Shown here: one piece after another, positions 7,001-12,815 of the stretch
Numbering within the stretch: position 1 is the first letter of the stretch
Layout: the number at the start of each line of letters is the position of its first letter
From: an uncultured Oscillospiraceae bacterium
GTDB lineage: Bacteria; Bacillota; Clostridia; Oscillospirales; Acutalibacteraceae
NCBI GenBank assembly: GCA_910588935.1
Contig: CAJUSM010000022.1
Coordinates: 1-23,466 of the forward strand
DNA length: 23,466 nucleotides
Direction of reading: 5' to 3'
Notes under the pieces: generated by a model
What the model saw: the letters and a program-made list of their open reading frames with translations, nothing else
Told to the model about the DNA's origin: nothing
Database searches by the model: none
Made by a program: the position numbers and the translations under genes

Positions 7001-7542
7001 GGCTGGGCAAGCAGGGCATGACCCCTGCCCAGAGGGGCATTTCCCTTCACGAGTTTATGCAGTTTGCAGATTTTCCCAGGGCGGCCAAGGACCCAGAGGG
7101 AGAGCTGGCCAGGCTGGGGGATATGGCATACCTTACCCCAGAGCAGGTGCGGGCGGTAGAGGTAAAAAGAGTGCGGGCCTTTTTTGCCAGCCCCCTGGGC
7201 CGGCGGGTGCTGGCCTCCCCCCAGGTGGAAAAGGAGCGGCGGTTTACCGCTGTAATCCCTGGGCAAATGGCGGTGCCCGGCCTGGCGGAGGGGGTTGGCG
7301 CCGGAGAAGACGTGGTGCTTCAGGGCGCGGTGGACTGTACCTTTGAAGAGGGGGGCAGGCTTCATATTATCGACTTTAAAACCGACCGGGTAGAGAAGAT
7401 GGAGGAGCTCTGGCGGCGGTACGAGGTGCAGATTAGGCTGTACGCCTTTGCCATGGAGGAGGTAACAGGCATGGAGGTGGGGGAGCTGTTCCTCTACTCC
7501 ACCTGGCTGAACCAGGCGCTGGGAAAGGCCTATAGAGCCTAA
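4021..7542 (+). CDS. addA: ATP-dependent helicase/nuclease subunit A
   Basis: An 1173-residue UvrD-like helicase with a C-terminal RecB-type nuclease, the AddA half of the Gram-positive AddAB complex, which resects double-strand breaks for RecA. Walker A AAAAGSGKTA is near the N-terminus (Lys28). The family's DYSDLEH motif and the Walker B DEYQD (Asp392-Glu393) follow, then VKQSIYGFR (about 421-429) and the helicase motif SIHKSKGLQFP (about 758-768). The nuclease site shows His1010, Asp1105 and the IDFKTDR core (Asp1118, Lys1120), so it looks catalytically complete. The ribosome site AAAGGAG lies 8 nt before ATG. The gene stands alone: its usual upstream partner addB is not adjacent, pyrI being there instead, 100 nt away. 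Length is close to the B. subtilis protein (1232). Confidence 0.95.
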   Translation: MEWTPSQQDAVSARRGTVLVAAAAGSGKTAVLVQRAIQRLTNPERPTRADRLLIVTFTKAAAGEMRARLELQLYQLLRENPGSQLLRRQSVRLHQAHIGTVDSFCAEMAREFFHLLGISPEFKILSDKREEELTAQALEEVMAQAFQSGRATALADAFTGERDDRRLMGMVLTLYRFMQSHPFPEKWLEEKVAMYFQAGPQVTPWEKVVLDYAGEAAGYCAQLLERAQNLAQEDAQLFAAFSPALSADREACLAIAQAARAGDWDLARAARQAFAPKRRGALKGWDKEDPLLLRLEACRKEVKAVVEGLGKSLSASRESCAKELEAAGPLLESLAGLTMDFSRRYQEKKREKNFLDYSDLEHCAIRLFCREDGSPTAAAQEVASRFDEIMIDEYQDINEVQDSIFRAISQKGENLFMVGDVKQSIYGFRRAMPEIFLRCRSGYQKYSRNLDQYPAYIVLDRNFRSRREVTDGVNFVFSRLMSREAGDIDYTGEERLAYGAGYQEKPGCETEMVFLTREAVPPEIAEAGYIAGRVKEMLAQGFTVEGENGPRPARYGDFCILLRSANKYAHMYAQELKRLGVPARATVSGGFFSAAEIQVMLSLLRVIDNPNQDIPLLAVLMSPLYGFSADDTARLRGEDKEVSLYVSLTRGAERDPQCRRVWEDIARLRSLAATMPADTFLTMLYGRTGYGDMVLAMEDGAARLENLRLLRRYAQEYESSGYHGLSGFVRFLDRLREGGGDMQAAQVQPGGSDGVSIMSIHKSKGLQFPVCIVAGCGRNFTGDLAEDVLLHPELGLGVKLKDPQGPARYTTTAREAIALETARAARAEELRVLYVAMTRAQEKLILVSSAKDMEAELNKAALEVGRGGRLPAFTLRKARSAGRWLLMCCLCHPDGGELRRLANAQDIVPVEEDYSPWRICLSRYRPAEAETGAQEEEPQKACQPDFALLERLREQADFQYAHSGSLELPAKVSASKLAAEQSGERELGLAKPAWLGKQGMTPAQRGISLHEFMQFADFPRAAKDPEGELARLGDMAYLTPEQVRAVEVKRVRAFFASPLGRRVLASPQVEKERRFTAVIPGQMAVPGLAEGVGAGEDVVLQGAVDCTFEEGGRLHIIDFKTDRVEKMEELWRRYEVQIRLYAFAMEEVTGMEVGELFLYSTWLNQALGKAYRA

Positions 7543-7630
7543 AGCGCCAAAGGCCCCGCGAAAATCCACAAAAACCAAGCCCTAAAGCGCCCTGCCAGCC
7601 TCAAAATAACATCAATGGGAGGCCATCCTT

Positions 7631-9901
7631 ATGACAATACAAACCCTTTCTCAGGGCTGGACCCTGCAGATTGCAGGAGAGCCCCACGCGGTGCCCGCCG
7701 CCATACCCGGCTCCCTGTGCGGGCATCTGGTGGCCGCCGGCCGGCTGGAAGAGCCCTTTTGGCGAGAGGGAACTCCGGAGGCCAGGGCCCTGGGGGCAAA
7801 AGAGTTTATCTATTGCTGCCGCTTTGTTCCAGAAAAGGGCCTGCTGGCAAGCCCCCAAAAGCGCCTGCGGTTTCGGGGGGTAGACGGCCTGGGAGAGGCG
7901 GAGCTTAACGGGAGCCCTTTGGGCCGGCTGGAAAATACCCACCGCGCCTATACCTTTGATGTTTCACGCCTCCTTCACCCAGGGGAAAATACGCTGAAGC
8001 TCCGGCTGCTGCCGGAGAGGGCAGGCGTTTCCCGCCGGGCCGGGTTCCGGGCCTTTGGCCCCCGGTTTCCAGATGGCGGGATTTGGCGGCCTGTAGAGCT
8101 GGCAGGGCTGGAAGGGGGAGAAATTGCGGACGTGGCCCTTTCCCAGCGCCACACCAAGGAGGGGGTAGAGCTGGCCCTGGCCCTGGAGCTGGTCCCCGGC
8201 GGAGAGGGGGTGGCGTACCATGCCAGCCTTACCGCGCCAGACGGCCAGGAAAGAAGCTTTCTCCCTGGGGGAAAGCCTGGGGAGTTCCGGCCAATGCACT
8301 GGGAGAACCCTATGCTCTGGTGGCCAAGGGGCTATGGCGGCCAGCCCTTATATACCCTGTTGGTCCAGGCCCAAAAGGGAGAAAGGGCGCTGCACGCCAA
8401 AAAGCTCTCTGTGGGCCTGCGCAGCCTGAAGCTCTGCACCGGGGAGGGCGGCCTTGCCCTAGAGATAAACGGGGTAAGGGTGTTTCCCATGGGCGCGCTG
8501 TATGTGCCCCCCAGGCGGCTGGGGGAGCCCAGAGAGAAGGAAAGCAGGCTTTTGGAGCACTGCGCGGCGGCGAATTTTAACTGCGTGCGGGTGTGGGCCG
8601 GCGGCGTGTATGAGGAGGAGGCGTTCTACCATACCTGCGACCAGCTGGGGCTTATGGTGTGGCAGGACCTTATGTTTACCCCGGAAAATCAGCCGGTAAA
8701 CCAGCCCCTAAGCCGGGAATCGGCAGAAGAGGGGGAGGCCGAGGCCGCGGACATTGCCCGCCGCCTTCGCCATCATCCCAGCATCTGCCTATGGTGCGGC
8801 GGCAGCGGGACAGAGCTGGCCAACCTGGCCGGAAGCCCCAGGCAGCGGGCAGACCATATTCGCTTTTACGAGTATATTTTGCCCAAAACCCTGGCCCGGC
8901 TGGCGCCGGAGGTCCCCTACTGGCCTGCCACCCCCTCCTCTGGGGGCGGGCTGGACTGCCCCAACAGCAGGGAGCGGGGGGACACCCACGAGAACCAAGC
9001 GGGGGAGCCGGCGCGGTTTGCCTCTCAGTTTGGCTTTGGCAGCTTTCCCTGCCTGGCCACGGTAGAGCGCTTTACCCAGCCCAGGGACCGGAACCTTTCT
9101 TCCCCGGTTATGGACGCCCACCAGCTGAGCCCTGGGGGCACAGGGGCCATTTTGGCCGGGCTGCACCAGGAATACCTTCATCCTCACGATTTTGACACAG
9201 CCCTGTATGCCTCCCAGCTGCTCCAGGCCAGGCGGGTAGAGGAGATTGTGGAGGGCTGCCGGCGGAACCGGGGGAGCTGTATGGGGGTGCTGTACGACCG
9301 GCTTAACGATTTTATGCCCTGTGCCTCCCGGTCCTCTATCGATTACTTTGGAAACTGGAAAGCCCTGCACTATTTTGCCCGGCGATTTTATGCCCCCCTG
9401 CTGCTCTCCTGCCAGCGCGGGGAAAAGGGCATTGTCCTGTGTGTGGTCAACGAGACCAGGCGGCCCAGGCATGTGCTAATAGCCTGGGCCTTGCGGGACA
9501 GGGCGTGCCGGGTGCGGCGGGAAGAAACCATTACCCTGACAGTGCCGGCCTTAGAGAGCGCTTGGCTGGAGCCTATCGACCTGCCGGAGCTGCGGGAGAC
9601 AGAGGATTTCCTTAGCTATGCCCTGTACGAAAACGGGACAAACCTTAGCTTTGCCACCATGCTGTTTACCCCGCCCAAGGCCTACGCCTTTTCCAACCCT
9701 GGCCTAAGCTGCCGGCTGGAAGGGGACCAGGTGGTGGTTCGGGGAGAGGCCTATGCCCAAGGGGTGGAAATCCGGAGCATGGGGGAGGAAATTCTGCTGG
9801 AGGACAATTACTTTGACATGCTGCCGGGAGAGCGCCGGGTAAAGCTGCTGTCTGGAACCCCCAGAGCCCTTCAGGTGCGAAGCGTCTACAATATCCGGTA
9901 A
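7631..9901 (+). CDS. Glycoside hydrolase family 2 beta-mannosidase-like protein, probably non-catalytic
   Basis: A 756-residue cytosolic protein with GH2 architecture: jelly-roll sugar-binding domain (about 1-165), Ig-like domain (about 170-270), then a TIM barrel containing CVRVWAGGVYEEEAFYHTCD and GLMVWQDLMF, which are hallmarks of GH2 beta-mannosidases. The catalytic landmarks are altered. The acid/base motif WCGNNE reads WCGGSG (Gly393 in place of Glu; the next Glu is 395). The nucleophile motif SEFGFQ reads SQFGFG (Gln466 in place of Glu). The subsite motif GWDWGPR reads RAFGPR (140-145), and LYWQLND/WPVASW reads LYDRLND/MPCASR (554-567). The frame is intact with a good start (GGGAGG, 8 nt). 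It is shorter than typical members (about 820-850). Codon use matches its neighbours. Family placement is secure; the loss of activity is inferred from residues recalled, not from an alignment. Confidence 0.8.
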   Translation: MTIQTLSQGWTLQIAGEPHAVPAAIPGSLCGHLVAAGRLEEPFWREGTPEARALGAKEFIYCCRFVPEKGLLASPQKRLRFRGVDGLGEAELNGSPLGRLENTHRAYTFDVSRLLHPGENTLKLRLLPERAGVSRRAGFRAFGPRFPDGGIWRPVELAGLEGGEIADVALSQRHTKEGVELALALELVPGGEGVAYHASLTAPDGQERSFLPGGKPGEFRPMHWENPMLWWPRGYGGQPLYTLLVQAQKGERALHAKKLSVGLRSLKLCTGEGGLALEINGVRVFPMGALYVPPRRLGEPREKESRLLEHCAAANFNCVRVWAGGVYEEEAFYHTCDQLGLMVWQDLMFTPENQPVNQPLSRESAEEGEAEAADIARRLRHHPSICLWCGGSGTELANLAGSPRQRADHIRFYEYILPKTLARLAPEVPYWPATPSSGGGLDCPNSRERGDTHENQAGEPARFASQFGFGSFPCLATVERFTQPRDRNLSSPVMDAHQLSPGGTGAILAGLHQEYLHPHDFDTALYASQLLQARRVEEIVEGCRRNRGSCMGVLYDRLNDFMPCASRSSIDYFGNWKALHYFARRFYAPLLLSCQRGEKGIVLCVVNETRRPRHVLIAWALRDRACRVRREETITLTVPALESAWLEPIDLPELRETEDFLSYALYENGTNLSFATMLFTPPKAYAFSNPGLSCRLEGDQVVVRGEAYAQGVEIRSMGEEILLEDNYFDMLPGERRVKLLSGTPRALQVRSVYNIR

Positions 9902-9948
9902 GCAGAAAAAGGGCTGCCAAGAATGCCGGCTGGCCGGGATAAAAACTT

Positions 9949-9977
9949 TAGAGGCTTCCCCGCAAAGCCTTTGGTTT
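9949..9977 (+). terminator. Weak candidate terminator after the GH2 gene
   Basis: AGGCTT (9952-9957) pairs with AAGCCT (9965-9970), extendable by three weak pairs, with a 7-nt loop and a short broken T stretch after it (TTGGTTTT). It lies between the GH2 stop and the infC promoter, where a terminator is expected, but the U-tract is poor. Confidence 0.3.
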
Positions 9978-10001
9978 TCCCAAGCCTGCCGCAATTCCCC
10001 C

Positions 10002-10030
10002 TTGACAAATCCTACGGCATGTAGTATAAT
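10002..10030 (+). promoter_or_regulatory. Full-consensus sigma-A promoter of the infC operon
   Basis: TTGACA (10002-10007), 17 bp, TATAAT (10025-10030): both hexamers match the consensus at all six positions with optimal spacing. Transcription should start near 10037 and give a leader of about 255 nt before infC. Such strength fits a ribosomal-protein operon held in check by its leader. Confidence 0.9.
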
Positions 10031-10036
10031 CTCCTG

Positions 10037-10292
10037 AGAAAATAAAGTGAGGAAACGGCCTGCAAAGCATTGCCGTTTCCCTCCACCCGTGGGGCTGTGC
10101 CTGCACAGGGTCAATATGCCGAAAACGCTGGCCGGGCCTGCCGGGAATGGGGGCTGCCTGCCGCTTTGGCACATTGATGATCGGGCGGAGGGGTTTCCGT
10201 CCGCTTTTTTTCGCCTGGGGAAACACTGGACAAAGGATTTTATCAGCGGTTCCCTGGCACTTGAGGATATCCCTTGATGGAGGTGCTGAACA
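10037..10292 (+). ncRNA. infC leader RNA, probable L20-responsive attenuator
   Basis: The transcribed leader begins with a perfect 9-bp hairpin, GGAAACGGC (10051-10059) with GCCGTTTCC (10072-10080), and later holds an intrinsic terminator (10185-10211). A competing pairing is visible: 10079-10088 (CCCTCCACCC) complements 10183-10192 (GGGCGGAGGG) with nine of ten pairs, which would sequester the terminator's 5' arm. In Firmicutes the infC-rpmI-rplT leader is bound by ribosomal protein L20 to cause early termination (Rfam L20_leader). Gene order and a terminator in the leader fit that. I have not matched the consensus base by base, so the L20 assignment rests on context. Confidence 0.6.
10185..10211 (+). 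terminator. Leader terminator upstream of infC
   Basis: GCGGA (10185-10189) pairs with TCCGC (10200-10204), extended after a G-G mismatch by two more pairs to a 4-nt loop, and is followed by seven T (10205-10211). It lies about 80 nt before infC inside the leader, so it acts as an attenuator, not as the end of an upstream gene. Confidence 0.7.
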
Positions 10293-10811
10293 ATTAGCAG
10301 CAAGGAGCTACAGATCAACGAACAGATCCGCGACAAAGAGGTCAGGGTGATCGACTCTGACGGTTCTCAGCTGGGCATTATGCCCGGGAAAAAGGCCCTG
10401 GAGATCGCCGAGCAGAAAAATCTGGATCTGGTGAAGATCGCCCCCCAGGCCACACCCCCAGTCTGCAAAATTATCGACTACGGCAAGTACCGGTTTGAGC
10501 AGAGCAAGCGGGAAAAGGAGCAGCGGAAGAACCAAAGGGTGGTGGAGATCAAGGAGGTCCGTTTGTCGCTGAACATTGACACCCATGATTTTGAAACCAA
10601 AAAGAACCATGCCGCCCGCTTTATTGCCGAGGGCAACAAGGTAAAGGTGTCTATCCGCTTTCGGGGCCGGGAAATGGGCCACCCAGAGCTGGGCCAGGAG
10701 ATTATGCGCCGGTTTGCCGAGGCTATGGAAGAGGCCGCCAATGTGGAGCGCCAGCCTAAGCTGGAGGGCAGGACCATGCTGATGTTCCTGGCCCCTAAGC
10801 CGGTGAAATAA
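10293..10811 (+). CDS. infC: Translation initiation factor IF-3
   Basis: A 172-residue initiation factor that binds the 30S subunit, keeps subunits apart and checks the start codon-initiator tRNA match. The N-terminal domain shows ELQINEQIRDKEVRVI, then DGSQLGIMP, with the linker rich in Lys/Arg (KREKEQRKNQ) and the C-terminal domain containing VKVSIRFRGREMGHPELG. The natural start is ATT at 10293: an in-frame stop (TGA 10287-10289) precedes it, no ATG/GTG/TTG lies between that stop and the conserved N-terminus, and GGAGGT (10279-10284) sits 8 nt upstream. An AUU start is the known hallmark of infC and lets IF-3 repress its own synthesis. A caller limited to standard starts would wrongly begin at GTG 10347 and cut 18 residues. 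Confidence 0.96.
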   Translation: MSSKELQINEQIRDKEVRVIDSDGSQLGIMPGKKALEIAEQKNLDLVKIAPQATPPVCKIIDYGKYRFEQSKREKEQRKNQRVVEIKEVRLSLNIDTHDFETKKNHAARFIAEGNKVKVSIRFRGREMGHPELGQEIMRRFAEAMEEAANVERQPKLEGRTMLMFLAPKPVK

Positions 10812-10827
10812 GAAACTGTATGGAAAA

Positions 10828-10869
10828 AACCTTTGCCGCCGGGGTGTTTGGCGGCTTAGCGAAAGGGTT
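10828..10869 (+). other. Hairpin in the infC-rpmI intergenic region
   Basis: GCCGCC (10835-10840) pairs with GGCGGC (10850-10855). A second helix, CCTTT (10830-10834) with AAAGG (10862-10866), lies beneath it, with six unpaired bases on the 3' side only. No T-run follows, so it is more likely a processing or regulatory structure than a terminator. Confidence 0.45.
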
Positions 10870-10931
10870 CTGTACAGATTTTAGGCGGCAGGGATGTAAT
10901 GGGTTGTACAAACTTAAAGGAGGAAATTAAT

Positions 10932-11135
10932 ATGCCGAAACTGAAAACGCACAGCGGCGCGAAAAAGCGCTTTAAGCTCTCGAAAAACGGAAAGGTGATC
11001 CGCGCCCACGCCTTTACCAGCCATCTTTTCAATGGCCATGGCAAGACCCCCAAGGTCAAGCGCCACGCCAGGGGCACCACGGTAACGGATAAGACCAACA
11101 CCGCCGCGGTAAAACGCATGCTGCCCTATAAATAA
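10932..11135 (+). CDS. rpmI: 50S ribosomal protein L35
   Basis: A 67-residue, very basic large-subunit protein beginning MPKLKTHSGAKKRFK, the signature of L35, and ending in KRMLPYK. ATG at 10932 has AAAGGAGG about 8 nt upstream; the in-frame GTG at 10899 is not needed and would add residues the family lacks. It is the second gene of the infC-rpmI-rplT operon. The spacers on each side (120 and 163 nt) are longer than usual for this operon and contain potential stems. Confidence 0.97.
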   Translation: MPKLKTHSGAKKRFKLSKNGKVIRAHAFTSHLFNGHGKTPKVKRHARGTTVTDKTNTAAVKRMLPYK

Positions 11136-11298
11136 GCCAAACTGAGTTTTTAGCAAAAGAGAGTTTTCCAGGCCCGGGCTGGCAGAAAAGGCTTTTGTTC
11201 CCCTTTTTTACAGAGAAAGGCCCTGCCCGGAGACAGGGAAAATCCCTATTTTACGAGAAGCATAATGCCGGCAACCGCCGGGAAAGGATTGAGAAGAC

Positions 11299-11652
11299 AT
11301 GGCTAGAGTAAAAGGCGCGATGATGACGCGCAAAAGAAGGAAAAAGGTACTAAAGCTGGCAAAGGGTTATTGGGGCTCTAAGAGCCGCCACTTTAAAATG
11401 GCCAAACAGGCCGTTATGAAGTCTGGCAACTACGCATATATTGGCCGCAAGCAGCGCAAGCGGGATTTCCGCCGGCTGTGGATTACCCGTATTTCCGCGG
11501 GCTGCCACATGAACGGTGTGAACTACTCTACCTTTATGAACGGCCTGAAAAAGGCTGGCGTTACCCTGAACAGGAAAATGCTTTCTGAGATTGCCATTGC
11601 CGACCCCCAGGGCTTTACCGTGCTGGTAGAAAAGGCAAAATCCGCTCTGTAA
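11299..11652 (+). CDS. rplT: 50S ribosomal protein L20
   Basis: A 117-residue basic protein essential for early assembly of the large subunit. It starts MARVKGAMMTRKRRKK and carries the family blocks AKGYWGSKSRHFKMAKQAV, RKRDFRRLWITRI and the C-terminal globular part ending ADPQGFTVLVEKAKSAL. In Firmicutes L20 also represses its own operon through the leader upstream of infC, which here has a terminator. The ribosome site is GGAAAGGA, about 10 nt before ATG. The length is typical (115-120). Confidence 0.97.
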   Translation: MARVKGAMMTRKRRKKVLKLAKGYWGSKSRHFKMAKQAVMKSGNYAYIGRKQRKRDFRRLWITRISAGCHMNGVNYSTFMNGLKKAGVTLNRKMLSEIAIADPQGFTVLVEKAKSAL

Positions 11653-11684
11653 GCACACTGGCTGGCTGCCTGATAATGAAGTTT

Positions 11685-11720
11685 GCAACGCGCCTAAGGC
11701 AGGATGCCTTGGGCGCTTGC
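11685..11720 (+). other. Strong 15-bp hairpin between rplT and the methyltransferase gene
   Basis: GCAA plus GCGCCTAAGGC on the 5' side pairs with GCCTTGGGCGC plus TTGC on the 3' side. There is one bulged C (11689), one U-G pair and a 5-nt loop (11701-11705). No U-tract follows, so it is not a classic intrinsic terminator. It could protect the ribosomal mRNA 3' end, be an RNase III site, or reduce read-through into the downstream gene. Confidence 0.6.
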
Positions 11721-11802
11721 GCTGTATGGGGGCCAGAGATGGAATTTTTGTATTGTGGAGCCGCCGGGCGGGCCTTGCCCCGCGTGGCAGGGAGGTCTTG
11801 TT

Positions 11803-12606
11803 ATGCCTGTAATTACCAGCCGCCGAAACCCTGTGATAAAAGCCGCTGCCGGCCTTTCCGCCTCTGCCGGCAGCCGCCGGGAGAAGAGAGCTTTTCTCTG
11901 CGAGGGCGCCAGGCTCTGTAAGGACGCGGCCCTTTCCGGCCTAGAGCTGCGGGCCTGCTTTTACACGGCCCAGGCAAGGGAAAAGTATGGGGCCTACCTG
12001 GCCCCCGTGAAAAAGGCCAGCCAAGAGGCCTATGAAATTGCCCCAGAGGTGGCCGCCCTGCTCTCTGCCACCAAGGCCCCCCAGGGGGTTTTCTGTGTGT
12101 GCGGCTGGCCCCAGGGCCTGGCCGGGGGAGACGCGCCCCTAAGCGCCCGGCGGCTTTTGGTGCTGGAGCATATCCAGGACCCCGGGAACCTGGGGACAAT
12201 TCTGCGCACGGCCGAGGCCTTGGGGGGCTTTGGGGTGTACCTGCTGGGCAGCTGCTGCGACCCCTTAAGCCCTAAGGCCCTCCGGGCCTCTATGGGGGCG
12301 GTGTTCCGCCTGAAAATTGCCCAAGAGCCCTCTCCCCAGGGGCTGGCGGAAAGGCTGGCCCAGGCAGGCTTTTCTACCTGGGCGGCAGTGCCGGACCGCC
12401 AGGCCCGGCGGGTAACAGAAATGGATTTTTCACAAGGCAGGCACAGCTTATTTATTGGGAACGAGGGCAGCGGGCTAACCCCAGAAACCGCCGGGCTTTG
12501 CAAAGGAAAGCTGACCATCCCCATGCTGGGCAGGGCTGAGTCTCTCAACGCGGCCGCCGCGGCCACGGTGCTTATGTGGGAAATGGCCCGGGGCGGGGAA
12601 AGGTAG
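11803..12606 (+). CDS. TrmH/SpoU-family 23S rRNA (ribose-2'-O) methyltransferase
   Basis: A 267-residue SPOUT enzyme that uses S-adenosylmethionine to methylate a ribose 2'-OH, most likely in 23S rRNA. The N-terminal substrate-binding domain (about 1-110) is followed by the trefoil-knot catalytic domain. Motif 1 is at 121-140 (LEHIQDPGNLGTILRTAEA), motif 2 at 217-226 (FIGNEGSGLT) and motif 3 at 239-256 (IPMLGRAESLNAAAAATV). The start at 11803 has GGGAGG 7 nt upstream and gives the family N-terminus MPVITSRRNP. A methyltransferase of this type near rplT is common in Firmicutes (compare B. subtilis ysgA). The exact rRNA target cannot be told from sequence. A stable hairpin lies between it and rplT. 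Confidence 0.88.
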   Translation: MPVITSRRNPVIKAAAGLSASAGSRREKRAFLCEGARLCKDAALSGLELRACFYTAQAREKYGAYLAPVKKASQEAYEIAPEVAALLSATKAPQGVFCVCGWPQGLAGGDAPLSARRLLVLEHIQDPGNLGTILRTAEALGGFGVYLLGSCCDPLSPKALRASMGAVFRLKIAQEPSPQGLAERLAQAGFSTWAAVPDRQARRVTEMDFSQGRHSLFIGNEGSGLTPETAGLCKGKLTIPMLGRAESLNAAAAATVLMWEMARGGER

Positions 12607-12639
12607 GGCCTAAAAGCAGCGCCGGCCTTTTTACAAGCC

Positions 12640-12685
12640 GGAGTGTGAGAAATATCTCGACCTTCAGGTATATTTCTGACGCTCC
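12640..12685 (+). other. 16-position hairpin between methyltransferase gene and topA
   Basis: The arms 12640-12655 and 12670-12685 pair at 15 of 16 positions (one U-G, one G-G mismatch) around a 14-nt loop; the inner 8 bp (AGAAATAT/ATATTTCT) are perfect. A run of nine T occurs about 55 nt later, too far for intrinsic termination by this stem. Its role is unknown: topA leader structure or an mRNA 3' end. Confidence 0.55.
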
Positions 12686-12759
12686 TGCGGTACTGTATGG
12701 TAAGGCGGCGGCGCCGCGCAGTTTGCGGTGGATTACATTATTTTTTTTTGGAAAGGAGC

Positions 12760-12796
12760 GTTCCCCCCGCCCCCTTGGGGGAGCCAGGGGAGGAAC
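12760..12796 (+). other. GC-rich hairpin just upstream of topA
   Basis: GTTCCCCCC (12760-12768) pairs with GGGGAGGAAC (12787-12796) with one bulged A, and CCCCC-TT-GGGGG (12770-12781) forms an inner stem. It ends 19 nt before the topA ATG, so it may affect ribosome access. It may also be a decayed dispersed repeat of the C-run/G-run type seen in many gut Clostridia. Confidence 0.4.
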
Positions 12797-12815
12797 ACGG
12801 AAAGGGACTGAGCCG

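Noticed and set aside
6418..7578. 386-codon open frame on the minus strand opposite addA
   Set aside because: It is a by-product of GC-rich codons in the real gene: low-complexity Gly/Pro/Leu/Gln composition, no family pattern and no ribosome site.
7538..7591. 11-bp direct repeat CCTAAAGCGCC at 7538-7548 and 7581-7591, after addA
   Set aside because: Only two copies, one overlapping the addA stop, with no other mobile-element signs; probably a small local duplication.
11186..11209. Possible terminator AAAAGG...CCTTTTTT between rpmI and rplT
   Set aside because: The stem is six weak pairs with a 10-nt loop, inside an operon expected to be read through; not convincing.
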